A DNA stretch of 64,000 nt. Source: Caenorhabditis remanei (lineage: Eukaryota; Nematoda; Chromadorea; Rhabditida; Rhabditidae). Shown here piece by piece: positions 47,801 through 61,800 of this stretch. A program made the translations under genes and the position numbers. Below the pieces are notes generated by a model. That model was not told the DNA's origin. It saw only the letters and a list, made by a program, of their open reading frames with translations, and made no database searches. The DNA lies in NCBI RefSeq assembly GCF_010183535.1, contig NC_071332.1, forward strand, positions 7,502,001-7,566,000. The letters run 5' to 3'. Every line of letters begins with the position of its first letter. Within the stretch, counting starts at the first letter, position 1.

Positions 47801-50209
47801 TCTCACCACTCCCTCTACATAATTGAGAATCCACGTCATTTCTCAACATCTGTCGTCTGCAAAAAAGAAAACCCTGTAATTTGTCATTTTCGGTTTCTTT
47901 TTACTCTTTTGAGTGAAGTCATGTGAAAAATGGCTTACAAGGAACAATGACATTTCGTTTCAATCAACACCTTTAGTCTCTTTATCTCATGATTTATTTG
48001 CCACTTGAATTCACGTGAATCGGATTGCTCTTTCCGTGGCTAATTCCCCAGAAGTCATGTTTCATAGTAGATGATATCTGGAGTTCTCAGAGAAATATGA
48101 TGAGATTAAAAGTCAGCATTTACTCATGATATGTCATTCTGCAAAAGTTACTGATTAGATGTTATCTACAGAACCTTTTTTGTTTTGTTTTCGAACTAGA
48201 GTTTGAAAAACTTTTTGAAGATAAATATGAAAGCGGAGTTTAAAGGGAGGAAGACCTTTCTTATCCACTTTTGAATTCAAAATGTGTCAAAACGCTCAGA
48301 ACAGATGAAAACTGATCTTTCGGATATGTTAACATTCATAAATGAAGTAGCTAAAAAAACATTTCTGTGAAATTTTTAACCCAAAACCTCTAGTGGATCC
48401 TATTCAGGCCCACCTAAACTTATCGGATGTAGTAATCTTAAAATAGATTACAAATCTTCCTATCGAAGTGGTAATAGAGAGCTCAAAAGCCCCACCACCA
48501 ATCTTTCCAAACAACTCTCAATGCTTTTCAAAAAGACATTGAATAGAATATATTCCAGACTTGTCCCAATGATAATATCTATCTGATTTGAATGATTTCA
48601 TCCTACTATTCAAGTCAATGTAGACTGCTGTCAACCCTCAAATTTGAGCACCTTGAGCTTTACGTATTCTCCTAATTGCTCGTTTCGAACCAATTCTTGG
48701 AATAGTAGAATCAACATAGACCATTTCAATTCTATGTATAAATTTTTGTTTTCTGAATTTTGTTTTGTTCGCTCAATTTCCCTTTTCTACACGACACGTA
48801 TTTCTTTTATTTAGCACTCATTCGAAGTCTAGTCGTGAATCTTCTAAGAACTCTCTCCATCTCTTTTCTGCAATTCTCGTTCTTTTTTCATTTTCTACTT
48901 TTTCTTTTCTTCTCTTTTTTAGCTCCTCCGTCACCAGACTGACCAGCACACATAGCCAGTCTTCTGATATTTCCCCTCTTTCTCTCTCCATCCCCTCCTA
49001 TCTAGTTGTCAGCAAAGTGCGTGGCGTGGACTCTTCGAGGAGCTGGAACCAAATGAGTGAAACTGTGTGTATGTATCTCATGAGCTCTTTGCTTCTCTCG
49101 GCTTCATGCATCTATTTCTGTTTTTGGTTCAAGAAGTTTTGCAAGAAATAAAAGACCCGATCAAAAATTGGCGCCAAATGAAGAAGAAAAGGGAAAAGAA
49201 AACGTTGAAAAAGGAATAAGAAGACTGAGAAAAACGGGTAGAAGCGAGCGGTGCGCTCTCTCGACGAATTAATTAGAGATGGGAGCAGAAGAAGGAGAAA
49301 AATGAGAGAGAAGGAGAAGAGAGGCTCGTTTGAGCTCTCCCTCCTCCCCTTCCTTAACAGAATCTTTGCAACTTTTTTGTGTGGCTGTTTCTCTTCGGAG
49401 TACCTTCTATTATTTCTTCTTTTCCCCCAAGTTGTCATTCAAATGTCATGTCTTTTTGACAAGTTCCGCCTTAAAAAAAAGTTAGAAGGGGAACAGCAGG
49501 TGTTTTTTCCTTATTTTGTAACCACCATGAGCAGAAGGTTAAGCCTGGTTTTTTTGGGGAGTAAATAAAGAAAAAGAAAAAGAAATTACATTTTGCTTTT
49601 TCTGGATTCATTTCCATTTTCAGGTGGTACCGTATTCTGTTTTTTTCTAGTTTGGATACATTTTCAGACACTTCTGTATCAAATAAGTTTGAATCAAATC
49701 AGTCAGTGACACTGTTAGTCCCTATGTCATTGTAATCGCATTTAAGTGGTCCACAGTGTTTTGAACTCCTATTGTCGGTTTATCGAAACTAATTTCCAGA
49801 ATATAAATCTGTTCTCAAAATATAAATCTAGAATGAAATAACTCCAAATCTTCTAGTATATGTTTTGTATGTCGCTATCTCTATCAAACCTATTTTCCCA
49901 TGATTTTATATTCATGTTCGTTCCTCTCAACATCCGCCTTGTCATCACCAATCACATGCCGGATTCATAGCTCTTCTCTCTCAATTCCTTATTTTCTTTT
50001 TTCTCTAAATATGCCAATATTCTTCATATAACACTCTGTTCAGTCTCTCTCTCTCTTCCGATCTTCCAGTAATCCCTCTCCTGCTCCACTAATCTTCCCT
50101 CGACTATTCCATATCTCTTCTCGTGTATTCCTTTTTCTCTTATTTTGTGTCATTTCCTATTTTTGCAGATGCTTCCAATCATTAATTGAGGCAACACTGG
50201 GAGGCCAGA
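44846..50209. other. intergenic, 5.4 kb, pyrimidine-rich
   Basis: No coding exon supported. It is rich in T/C tracts and short microsatellites: CA runs near 46882 and 47013, CT runs near 47044 and 50043. Open frames up to 137 codons near 46600-47240 are Ser/Phe/Leu-rich products of these tracts. An acceptor-like TTTTTGCAG at 50161-50168 lies about 40 nt before the scd-2 start and probably joins a 5' leader. Confidence 0.5.
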
Positions 50210-53200
50210 ATGCGGAAGAAAGGACTGTGGGGGTTGCGTTTTGTCCTGTTCCAATTCGCTCTTGTCAATGCTTTCCTACCGAATGAAACATTCGATGAAA
50301 CTCAGTATTATGCTCACAGATTTGACATCCGAGAAGCTGGAAATGGAACTGAAACTACATATCTAATAGCAGCAGAATCTGTTAGTGACTAGCCAATTAT
50401 TACAGTAGTATACCTATTTCTGAGTTTCAGAGAGATGATGCCGTTGAGAAGTTCTCGGTTTTATCTTCAAACTGCTCATTGCTCAGCGGTAAGTCCTTGA
50501 GTAGAAAACTGAAAATCTCAAAAACTGATTCAGAAGTGGAAGAATACTCTTGTAAATTAGATGACAAATTCTGCAAATATTACAATTATCCCAACTACAA
50601 GACATACAAATTCCAACAAAACGCTTGTGAATGCAATGTGGATTCCTGTGATAGTGAAACTAATTCAACCAAAATGATTCTGTACCCGGGATGTTTTTGT
50701 GAACACAGAGGTAATTAATTCAAGCCAATTAAAATTCTTTAATTAAAATTCTTTTCAGAAGAGCAATGCGATTTCCGGACTGATAATTGCCCCCAATGGA
50801 CGGAACAAAGCGATCATAAAGAATTGAAATTCAAAATTTATCCAGCGAAAACTCTCAGCTATTTTCGTAAGTTCTCCTAGTTCAAATCCGTATTAGTATC
50901 CATTTGTTCTTCTTTCAGAAAAGTTCATCCAAGCGGGTTCAGCAACAGCTCTTCTTAACCGAAATAAGATTTCCATGATCAGCAGTTTTCCCTTCCGCCA
51001 GAGTGGTTTTAATGTAAGAAGAGAGATTAGATGATCAGGTAGAATTAATCAGTAAAATGATTCCAGTGCTCTCTGAATTTCATGCATCACTTCACTTATC
51101 AATCGTCATCTTCTCGACTTGTAGTGAGAGTTTTGCTGAAAAATGGACAGAACAGAACACTTTATGAATACACACACAAACCAATAAAACCCCTGTAAGT
51201 GTTTAGAAGACGTTCAAAATATAGAATGAGGAGTCGAGGCCTGAATTCTGGTTACTGTAATTATGCACATGTCACCGAGAATTTTTCAGCTGGGTGCACA
51301 CGACAGTCGGAATTGGATCCTTCTCTGAACCTTTTCGAGTATCAATCGACTGCGAAACAGGATCAACGAAAAAGAAAAAGACCAAACAGAAAGATAAAGT
51401 GTTCGCCTGCGGGCTGGCCAACATACATTTTGATGACTGTATGGGTGAGTGAGAAACGAAAGATACAGACAAATGTCTGCTACATTGACATTTCGTTTTC
51501 GTGGTGTATTGCTCAGTGGCAGAGCATTCGACTGCAGATCGAGATCCCTGGTTCAACTCCGGGTGCCCCCTAAATATCTTTTTGGAATTACAGATATTCG
51601 GGACCCCGTCGAAAAATGCTCTCGTGGTGATCAGTTCTTATGTTCGACACCTGTGAACACAAAATGTTTGACTGATGCTCAATGTGATTTGAAATCAGAC
51701 TGTGTTGACGGATCGGATGAAATGGAATGTGGTTAGTTACAGTATCGTTGACTACATATCATTGCAATTTCCTAGGATCCGTGACTGGAACTATGTGTAA
51801 CTTCGACAGTTCTGATGGATTCTGTGATGGATGGTTACAAACCACTAGAATAATTGGTCCTCAACAGATCAATGATCCGAATTCAGCTACTCCACTGAAC
51901 AAATTCGATGAACCTCTAAGTTATCTTCTGAGGAAAAGAATGTCTTCACCTTCGACTCTTCGAGAAGCGAGAAGAGGGTCTGGACAGATGCTTGTTTATG
52001 ATTATGATTCAGTAGCCATGTTGTCAAGGCGAATTTCTGTTCTACAATCACCTGTTTTTCCGAGAACAAATCCACTTGCCTACGATAAAAATAGTCATCT
52101 GTTCGAGACGTGCACAGTGAGTAATTATAGAGCATAATTTATCTAAAAAATCTCCATTTTAGCTTCGATTCTTCGTTTGTTCCCGAACCTATCATAAAAC
52201 TTGGGAAATCGCAATAATCTCAAAAGCTGGAAATCCGTTTGACAGTGGAACCACGACACTTTATGAGGGGACGTATGATCCCACTCATCCTGAAGAGTGA
52301 GTTATTAATTCTATTTTTGAAGCAGTCTATAAGTGACTTTCAGCTCTGGATGCCGATGGGAGCGAGTTCTAATCAGGGTTCCCAGACAGAACGCTGGATT
52401 CCGGTTGGGTATTTTCGTGAACAACTTCCCGCGTAACGATTTCTTTGCTATCGATGACCTGTCATTCAGTCCAACCTGTTTTGAAAAATGTAATGCTCCT
52501 AATGATATTCTAATTCATAACTCGAAAGATTTTCAGCTATCAACCAATCAACATGGGAAATCCCTGACCTCACTGTTTCCACCTGCGGAACATCTGGATC
52601 TGATAAACCACTGAGTTGTGGAAGGGATCGAGAACTAGATGGACAGACCGGTCATTTCTTGAAGGAGGATGGAAGTCAAGAATGGACAGTTCCAGTTGAA
52701 GGGTTTTATAGAATTGATGCATGTGGAGCAGGTGGAGGGTCAACAAACACTGGAAACGGAGATCCGGGGGATTGTGTCACTCTTCAAGTTGCTTTTAGCC
52801 GGTATAACCATGTGTCAAATTCCCATAATTTCAGGTTCATTTAATGGAGAACATTGCTCTTCGAATGATTGTAGGACAAGTTGGTGAGAGCGCATGCTTG
52901 ACTGAACAAGAAGAAGAATTCCGACCAGCTTCATGCTCGAAAATAACTCACAAGGAGCGGCGACACAACGACGGAGGGGCAGGTGGAGGTGGAGCAACTT
53001 TAATTAAATTTGAATCCAACCAGTGGAATGTGGTGGTTGGTGGAGGTGCTGGTGCTGGTGCCTCGTGGACGGATTATGGTGATGATGAAGATGATTTTGA
53101 TAGTGTCGGATACGGTACATCTGTGGTTCCAAATGACTACGACGAAAAATGCAATGTAACGTGTAAATCAATTTCTCATACTGAGTTTTCGGAGGTTAAT

Positions 53201-55832
53201 CTGGAGCGTTGTGAGAATTCTAAAGGTGATCAGCAGACGATTTTCGGTGGATTCGGAGGAGGAGGTAGTTCATGTGGAATGTTAGGTGGAAGTGGAGCAG
53301 GTTATCGAGCGGGAAATCCATTTGGAAAAGGAAGAGAACGAAGTGGAACAAGCAATGTGACAGACAACTTTTCAAAAGATGTGATGTATTTTCAATCTAA
53401 TAAAGTGGAAGAGGGTTACATCAAGATCCGTTAGTAACTTCCTTTATACTCCTGCGATTATTCGTTAGATTTTCAGGATTCTGTAGAAAACAATGCCCCA
53501 AACCATCCATATGTCGGTTTAGAAAAGATTACTATGATGAAGAATACTGTGGATGTCCGGATGGTTCTAATTTCACAGATTCTGCAGACTCTTGTGGTAA
53601 TTTTTGCTTTCTGAAAAAGACTGCTCTCTAATTAATCTATTCCAGCTTGCCCTTTGGCATGCCCAGAATCATCAACATGTCAATATAGAAACTTCACTTT
53701 CGAACCATTTTGTCTGTGCAATAATGGAAAGCTTCTGGAAGACATGTCGATCGATTTATGTGGTTAGTTCCTTTCTATGTAGCTCGTCAACCAATTATTG
53801 AGAGTTTTCAGAAATAGCGGAGTCTCGCCATTGGTCGTGGTACTTGATGTCAATTGTTGTTTTCGTAGCAGCATTTCTTTCTCCTTTCTTTGCTTACAAC
53901 TGGAAGAAATCGAGGCAGACATTGAAGAAACAAGAAGTAGCTATGAGAGATTTCATACCAGTAAGTGAAAAATAACAAATGAATCGATTAAAACGATGAA
54001 TTACGTTGTTTATTTCCAGCCAGAACCTACATATGATGACATTTATTTTGGTCAAACGACTAGGAAAGAAGCTCTGGACAGTCTCGAAACGATTCCTAGA
54101 GATGCAATAACAAGAGGAAGAGTTCTCGGGAGAGGAAACTTTGGAGAAGTGTATTATGGAGAGTATAATGGAAGCAAAGTGGCAGTCAAGATGATTTCGA
54201 GGACGTTCTCTGCTAGTCAATCTTCACAAGCTGACTTTTATAACGAGGCTCTGTGTATGGGGTAAGTCATTTGTGTATTGTGTTCTTTTTATTAATTTGC
54301 TTTACTTTTCAGAACTTTCCAAAATAACAATATAGTTCGTCTCATTGGAATTGACTTTGATTCACAACCGTTTATGATTGCAATCGAGTATATGGAAGGA
54401 GGAGATTTGTTGTCTTTTGTCAAAGATTCCCGTCCAAATGTAAGAATAGTTCTCTTAAAATACTGAAAGTAAATGTATCTGTTCCAGCAACATTCTCTGA
54501 ACCCATTACACTTGGCAATGTCGGATCTTGTCAAACTTTGCTATGATGTGGGGGCTGGTTGTCGATTCCTTGAATCTGTTGGCTATGTTCACAGAGATAT
54601 TGCTGCTAGAAATATATTACTCTCAACAAGAGGGATGAACAGAGTCGCTAAGATCGCAGACTTTGGAATGGCGAAGGCAATCAGCAATGGGTAAGTGGTA
54701 GACAGAGGATTAGTAAGAGATTATATTTCGTTTTGGGACAAGTGAGTGTGCTCCTCAAATATATTTTTTTAAATTCAGGAAATTGAGGGTTTGCAAAAAA
54801 AACTCTATTATGACTAACTTTGGAAAAGGATCAAAAGATCAGAGTGTTTATATGCAACAGTCTGAAAATACTAATATATTTCAGTTCCGAGTACTATCGA
54901 GTTCATGGAAGAGCAATGCTACCTATCAAGTGGACACCGCCTGAATCATTTATCGATGGTGTCTTCACAACGAAATCTGACGTTTGGAGTTTTGGTATTC
55001 TCTGTTGGGAAGTGTTTTCTCTTGGAGTTGTCCCATATCCCAATCGGAGAAACGAAGAAGTTATGCTGATGTTGACGGAAGGTGGTCGTCTGGAATATCC
55101 GTATGGAATACCTACAAGAGTTTATCAAATGATGCGTGAATGTTGGAGAACGTCTGCAGACAGTCGACCGACATTCTCTTCGATTGTTGAGACAATTGAG
55201 GACATTCTGAAGGATCCTGCTTCCGTTGGAATGGCCTTCCCAATCCACCCAACTGTTCGTGCAAGTTTTGCTCATTCTCAATCAACGCCAGTTTCCGTTG
55301 AAACTCCGATGACAGCAATGACAGATGTCTCATTGAATAGCACGTTCACAGATGCATCTACTGTCAAAATGACAACAGCTCAGCAGGATATGCAGGATAG
55401 AATCAATTGTAAGTGAAATCTCTTTTATTACATCTAATTTTTTTTCAGTACACGAACTGATGTTAACACGTGAACAACCATACGATTCTGAAATGACTCC
55501 ATGTATAATTAACACAATTCGCAAAGATCTTGCAAGAGTTCAATATGAAACTACGTTGACTTCAGTTCCTCAACCAGAATATCTTTCTCCGAATAGTATC
55601 GACGAATCAGTTCAATTGATTCCAAGTAGTAATACGCTAACCGAGCAAACTCCTCCCACTTCGTTGATTGATCTCAATAGACTTGCAGTACAAAACACGG
55701 TATGAGTACTAGACGAATTCCATAAAATCTCATGTTTCATTTTTTCAGGGTCCCGCATTGCATCGACCGGATTCCCTGAACTTCAATGATCCCTACAGTA
55801 GTGTTCCGTTGCTTGAAATTCAAACTCGTTGA
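50210..55832 (+). CDS. scd-2: receptor tyrosine kinase SCD-2 (ALK orthologue), 1437 aa, 22 coding exons
   Basis: Exons: 50210-50380, 50431-50488, 50534-50710, 50759-50866, 50919-51013, 51067-51194, 51290-51444, 51594-51731, 51776-52116, 52163-52296, 52344-52489, 52537-52787, 52835-53429, 53477-53596, 53646-53762, 53812-53960, 54020-54261, 54313-54439, 54488-54690, 54885-55408, 55449-55699, 55749-55832. Signal peptide; MAM-like region (exons 4-7); LDLa module (exon 8, DCVDGSDEMEC); MAM domain (9-11); glycine-rich domain (12-13, GGAGGGGATLIKFESNQW); cysteine-rich EGF-like segments (14-15); transmembrane helix in exon 16. Kinase: GRGNFGEVYYG, Lys1018 in VAVK, HRDIAARN (Asp1121), ADFGMAK, EYYR in the activation loop. 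The order is that of ALK/LTK. In C. elegans SCD-2 acts in neurons in dauer and sensory integration, with HEN-1 as ligand. The exon 12 donor is the least certain junction. Confidence 0.93.
51502..51571 (+). pseudogene. tRNA-Cys pseudogene in scd-2 intron 7
   Basis: From GCTCAGTGGCAGAGC through the GCA anticodon and GGTTCAACTCC to TGCCCCCT it matches the intact tRNA-Cys at 4666-4737. Two G residues of the variable loop are missing (GAGATCC instead of GAGAGGTCC), and the 5' acceptor strand reads TGGTGTATT, which no longer pairs with TGCCCCC. It lies on the scd-2 coding strand 22 nt before the 3' splice site. Confidence 0.88.
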
Positions 55833-58800
55833 TTCATTTTTTTGTGTTATAATTTATTGTTTTGGGTAATCAACCATATCTGGTCTCCACATTTCTCATC
55901 CCATTTATTGATCTCTCTTCCATTTTCGATATGTTTTCATATTCCGACTCATTACATATCCATTGTTTTCGGAACTAAAAACATTCCCCATTTAGGTATC
56001 TCATTCCGTTCAGAAGCAGTCTGAATGTTATTGTTGAATAGAAATGGAATAGTTGAGTGAATAAATTTTCTGACTTTCATTCTTCTCTCATTTTTTCAAA
56101 AGAAAATATATTTCCAGCACAATGTGACCAATTTCAGGAGTTTTGACTGTGACTAATTTGTTTAGTATTTGATAACAAACCACAGAACACAGGTGTTTCT
56201 TGTTTTCAATTAAGTATTCATCTTGTGAAATCTACAGGTATAAAAAGCAATCTGATTAACTTTTTTGCGGTAAATTAACTCATTTCCAAAACATTTTCAG
56301 AAATGTGTTCAATTTATGCTCCGATTCTCATTTATTCTCTCCACACCTTCAAAAAATTCGTTGGCAAAAAGTCTCACAATTAGAGCCCTTCGTTTGACAG
56401 ATCACAAATCTAGCTGATTCACCTTTCATGTCCAAACTCTAGATTCGGTCTAACTATTTTGTCTCGCCCGTCAAAAAAAACATATTTTAGTTGACCATCT
56501 TGAGACGTGCGACATGGCAACTAATGATCTCCCCAAGTCACGGTTCGACAATCTTGAACGTGCCAAAGCAACTCCGATGAAAAGAAAAAATGTGATGGTC
56601 AATGTTTGTGCTTCTTTCAAAATCAAAAGTTCGTTTTACTCTGGATTACAAAACTTCATGATGTCCCGTAAGAGCATTGAACACATTTTGAGTATTAACA
56701 TTTGGCAAAGAAACTCAAATAAATAAACTACTCGATATAATTAATCTCAGGATTAGTTTGGAGAATCTATAATAGTGAATCTAAAACTTGCTAACCAGAC
56801 TATTTATTGATATTCACATATCCCAAATTCCCTGCCTGAATTCTGCTGTTAGAACATCTGAAACTTCTGGAAGATCTCCGATTTTCGAGCCAACATCCAA
56901 CGGATACATGTGACAATATGTTGTTCCCAGAATTACGTTCTATTGAACTAGTTGACTCCTATTCAATAGTGCTAGATTATTGCAAGTTAAAAATATGTAT
57001 GATATTCCTCAAGATCCCTCATCCTTTCGCCCTGATTTTTCAATACCATAATCATTATTATTTATCCTGCAAACGTACACCACACACTTGTCAAGAATCC
57101 GGTTTGCTCATGATTTTAATTGGAGTAATCTTCTATTCTATTTCTGCGTGAAAATGATGTTGGAGAGGGACTGCAGATCAAAAATTTCCGGAAGATGAGT
57201 AATGAGCAACGAACAAAAGAACATGTGCAAAACCCGCCCATCGGTTAGAATGTTGCAAAATGTGAAATTACATTTGAAAAAACTGAAGCTCAGCTAAAAT
57301 CCGACTGGGTGGCCAACGGCGGTGCATTTGTAACCTCGTAAATTAAATTTGTTTGACAAACCAGACAGTATCGTTCAAATGACTAAACTATTTTTGAAAA
57401 TGTTTCGAAGTGAAGCAACTCAAAATCTAAATTTCTCATAACCAAGGACTTCAAAGCATTTTTTTCAATATGATTTAGTTTCGAGATCGAGAAGTTTTAG
57501 AAATATCTGTCGTTGGAATACAGCAGGGAACACACAACTCACTCTCCAAGATTACTGTACCTATCCTAATAACTGGATCTTCGTATGGCTCTCCTGTTCT
57601 TTGCTCTCAATGGTCAGTTTCTGAAACTCTTTTCCTGTGAACAGAACGTGACATGCATCCTCATTTTTATTTTCTCCCTCAAATTCTATAACCCATATTC
57701 GTCATTCCAAGTACCCCCGTCTCTTCAACTACCCGTAATTGTTTTTCATGTCTGTCTACTGTACAGTCCCCCGAGCTCCTCTCTTTAAATCAGACATCTT
57801 ATTTTCTGAGTTTTGATTCACTGATCTTTGTAGTTCCACTTCCTCCCAATCTGATCTATTTCCAATTTCTCTTCAATCAAATCCAGAAATCGATCGATCA
57901 TTTCACATATGTGGGTGCCTGCACACGAGACTTATAAAAGACTCAAAGTACTTTGAATCTTTAACATTTATTTTCTGCAAATTGAGTTATGATTTGTTCG
58001 TTGAACTGAGCCCAAATCCAGGTGTAATCTAAAAATTCTGCATAATTAATGGTTTTCGGTTAGCTTTCGTTTTTGTTCTGATCGCAGGATTTTCATTATT
58101 TTTATTCGTTTGTTCTTCTTCACTAGACAGCTAAAACACAATTATTATGCTCATTTCATTATACCATCTTCTTCTTTTTTTTGAAATTTGGTTCCGGTTC
58201 CGCATGTGGGTTGTTTTATTCAAAAAACAAAACTGAGATCTCTGACCTGAGTCGAAGTAACGTATATTGCACCTTTGCACATCATTTCCGTCAGTTGGCG
58301 TTTTTCAATTTATGAGAAAAAAGATAGATATTATGACATTCGATTCTCAAATTTTTTCTCCGTTTCCTGTTTTTGTTTCCTTCTTGCAAAAAGCTTTTAT
58401 GTCAGGCTAATTTTTTTGAAATTGGTTCCAAGGTCTCACGCTTGAGAAAACTACGAATAAGCCGAGTGGACTTCCCACAATCCAAGAATCGCACAATTTT
58501 TACATGAGGAAATCTAGGAGTCTGAAGATCTGAAAATCGGGCAAACTCGTAAATAAGTACGTAAGCCTTATCGGATTATCTAAAATGTTTGGTAGTGATT
58601 AGTCATTTGGAGAGAGAAAAGAAGATATCTTATCTTCGATCAACGTCTCTCATCACGAAATAGATCACTATGAAGCCATTTTTCATCACCAGAAACCACA
58701 CATGTTCCATTGAAATGTCGCATTTCCAAGTGTCGGCGTGGTGGTAGTAAAATGTAGGATTTCTCGTATTTACTATTTTCACTAAAAGTGAAAATTGTTA

Positions 58801-61800
58801 CTCACTGTCATCCGTTCATAATTTTACGTTCAACAAAACGTCTCTCCTGTACGGTTTCTCGCTGCCCGCCCTGTTTTCTTTTCAAAATATTTTAAGAAGT
58901 AGTTTAGTATTATGAGATCTGTCTGATCATCTTTTTGCTCGAATGATTAATTTCAAAGTTTACTGTGATAATACGAAGAAGAAGAAGACCAAAAACCTGA
59001 TAGCCCTTGATTCGGAGATGACTCTGAAATCAAGCTCTTGAAGTTTTTAATGAATATACATCATTTGGAGGCCCCTTTTTGACCCGGCTGCTAGAAATGC
59101 ATCTAATCATTTTGAAGATTCTGAGGACTTAGCCGTGTGCATAATTACCGTATTCACACTAATTGACCGGTATATAAACTTGTAAAAGTATTAGTTTTTC
59201 AATTCTCCCTTAAATTAAGTTTATCTTTTCAAACATCGCGTCTGAATTTAGTCTACAAAGTCAACACAAAGATATACTACTCGGTTGACACGAGTTCTGG
59301 CCACAAAAACTTTTCTAGCTTTCGGAAAACCTTAGTTTAGAAAAAGTTATCGGTTGTCCACACTGATTTTCTGAAAAATTCCAGTTTTCAAGTGGAATCT
59401 TTTCATTTTCAGATCTCGAGTGTTTTCTCTCACATTTTCAGCATTCCGCATGTTTTCAAACCTTGAACACAATTGGTCTAGTCTTTCATCTGATTATGTC
59501 ATATTTCGATTATGCAAATCATCCCACGGTTATCGTCCTCCGAGTACACTCCTTTCTCGTTTTGTATCATTATTCTCTTATATTTTTCCACTGTTTTCAC
59601 TGGCACAATCTAAATTCTCATTCAGCCTAACGTCCTTGTTTTTCTTCCCGGAATAAAATAACAAAAGACGTCGGCGACACTCCCTGTCTCGCTTAATAAG
59701 GTATAGTACACTGGGAAAAACGGAAAGATTACAATTTGTTATGTTGATGGGATCCTCCGGAAAAGTCGCGACGTCTTGAGGTAGTTAGGGATTTATGAAT
59801 GGAAGTTATTATTGTTTACACACCCTGTCACATATGCGAATACCTTCTACAAATCCAAATAATATCTAAAACGATCATTAAGGTCAATACAGTAGACCAT
59901 GTTATTCGTAAATTTCGAAGCATATAAAATAGGGTATTTTTCGGATTCACAGTTTGTTATTTCCTTTGAAGAGAAAGTTGTCCATCTGAAAGTCTAATCC
60001 ATTAATTGACCAACTCTGTGAGGGTCCACCCACTCTGCTCGTTTCCTCAAAAACAGCTACTTTCTTCTTGAAACAAACCACGATGAATGCCAATTGAGGG
60101 AAGATTGGCATCATTATATTTATGTCTACGATCATCAATTTTTCCTCAGAAATTGTCTGTAGGAAGGATCTGAGAACACTCAAATTTGTAGATTTCCACG
60201 AGCTTCTCACCGACTATAAAACCCAGAGGATTCTCACTCAGCAAACAGAATTCAGATCTCTGTTTGGTCCTTTTCTTATTACTTTCAACTCTTTCTCCAT
60301 TTTTTTTCTTCTAGTGCTTTCTTTTTCAATTTAAAATTTAGTTCAAATGTGGGGGGCGGTGTCCAAAAAAATATCGTGTATGTGTGTCTTTTTTATTTAT
60401 TTCTTCTTATTTCTTCATTCTCTTCGTGACACCCCAAACGTTCATGCGGAAATTACGAAAAGGACTCTGGAAAACAACATTCTTTATGTAATTTCCTAAT
60501 TCTCAAACAGTAAGTTAGAAATTTGGAATGGCACGTAAAAGTAACATTTCGAACTTTTACAAATCTTCATTATTGTTCATTCCTCTAAAGTTCCAAAAAC
60601 ATCAGAAGACTTTTCTAATAAACCAGAAAAGCTGGTGCGTGTACTTCGTTTGATTACTGTAGTTCTATCAGAGCTTATCTGAATTTATTGGAATGCCAAA
60701 CTGGTGAAAACCTTCACCACCCTTGTAATGTTTATGGTAACCATTTTAAAATAAGCCTAGATTACCTAGAATTCACGCTATAATAAAAAATTGTCCACGC
60801 TCTTGGATTCTCGAAATCAGAAGCTAGATTAGATTTCTGACGCCTGTGACCAAACGATAGGCGTCAGAAATCGTATTGTTTCTGTTGGTGCCTGTCCTGA
60901 ACTGCCTTCAGAGGGGTTGATATACACTCTGGAGACAATCAGAGTACTCGTTGTTGACGAAAGTTCGTTCTCCCAATTGTCCCCTCCTCGATTAATTGTG
61001 TTTAGTGTTCCAAAAATCTCCTAATTTTCTTGTTTCTAGAAAATCCCAATCACCTTTTGGATTATGTGCTTTGGTTTTGTTTGTACAGAAAAGTCAAACA
61101 CAAATTTTAATGGATTCCGATTTATAATCGAATTGGTTGTCGCTCTCCTTGTTTTTAATATTTGAACAATAGTGGAGGTGGTCCCAAATATAAAAAAGGA
61201 AATCGTTTCTATTATTATTGCCTTGTTTTTAGGTCAGAATTCACGGTCTTCTATTCTAGAATGTCTTTCTTTCAGTTGTGTCGATTCTAACACCTCTGAA
61301 TTGTTTTTAGAAGGAAAAAAGCTGAAACTGAACAAAAAATTGTTGACAACTTTTTTGAGGATTCAATGACTTCCTTTTCCGTTTTCTCTTCCCAACTTCT
61401 CTTTGGATTCAATCTGTTTTTTTTTCGTTATTCCAAAATCCGTGTGTGTAAAAAAGTATCCTCTTTTTCAAACATCGCTATTCCCCAAGTTGTCTATTGG
61501 GTCTCAAATGAAACATTTCTATGATTCATTATTTATTTTAAGCTCTTTCTAGAGTATCTGCTCTAGGTTTGTGTCTATCCATCAGTCTCCTGATATTTTC
61601 ACCCCATTTTCAGAGTTCATGACATTTGAAACTTCTGATTCTGATTTCCAGAAAAAGAACTGCTCGCATAGTTTCCCTTCTTCTCTTTGCATAGTAGACA
61701 AACTCTTTGTTTAGAATCGAACTAGGATATCTCAAATTAGCCTCACTTTGGAAAAGTCACGTCTTTCGAATCTCGAGTGTTTTCCTGAAAAGTTTCTTGT

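Noticed and set aside
48760..49438. Frames of 60-128 codons on both strands upstream of scd-2
   Set aside because: Phe/Leu/Ser-rich and Lys/Arg/Glu-rich products of T/C and A/G tracts; no motif or conserved splice pattern.
51502..51571. Functional second tRNA-Cys gene
   Set aside because: The acceptor stem no longer pairs and two variable-loop bases are missing, so it is called a pseudogene.
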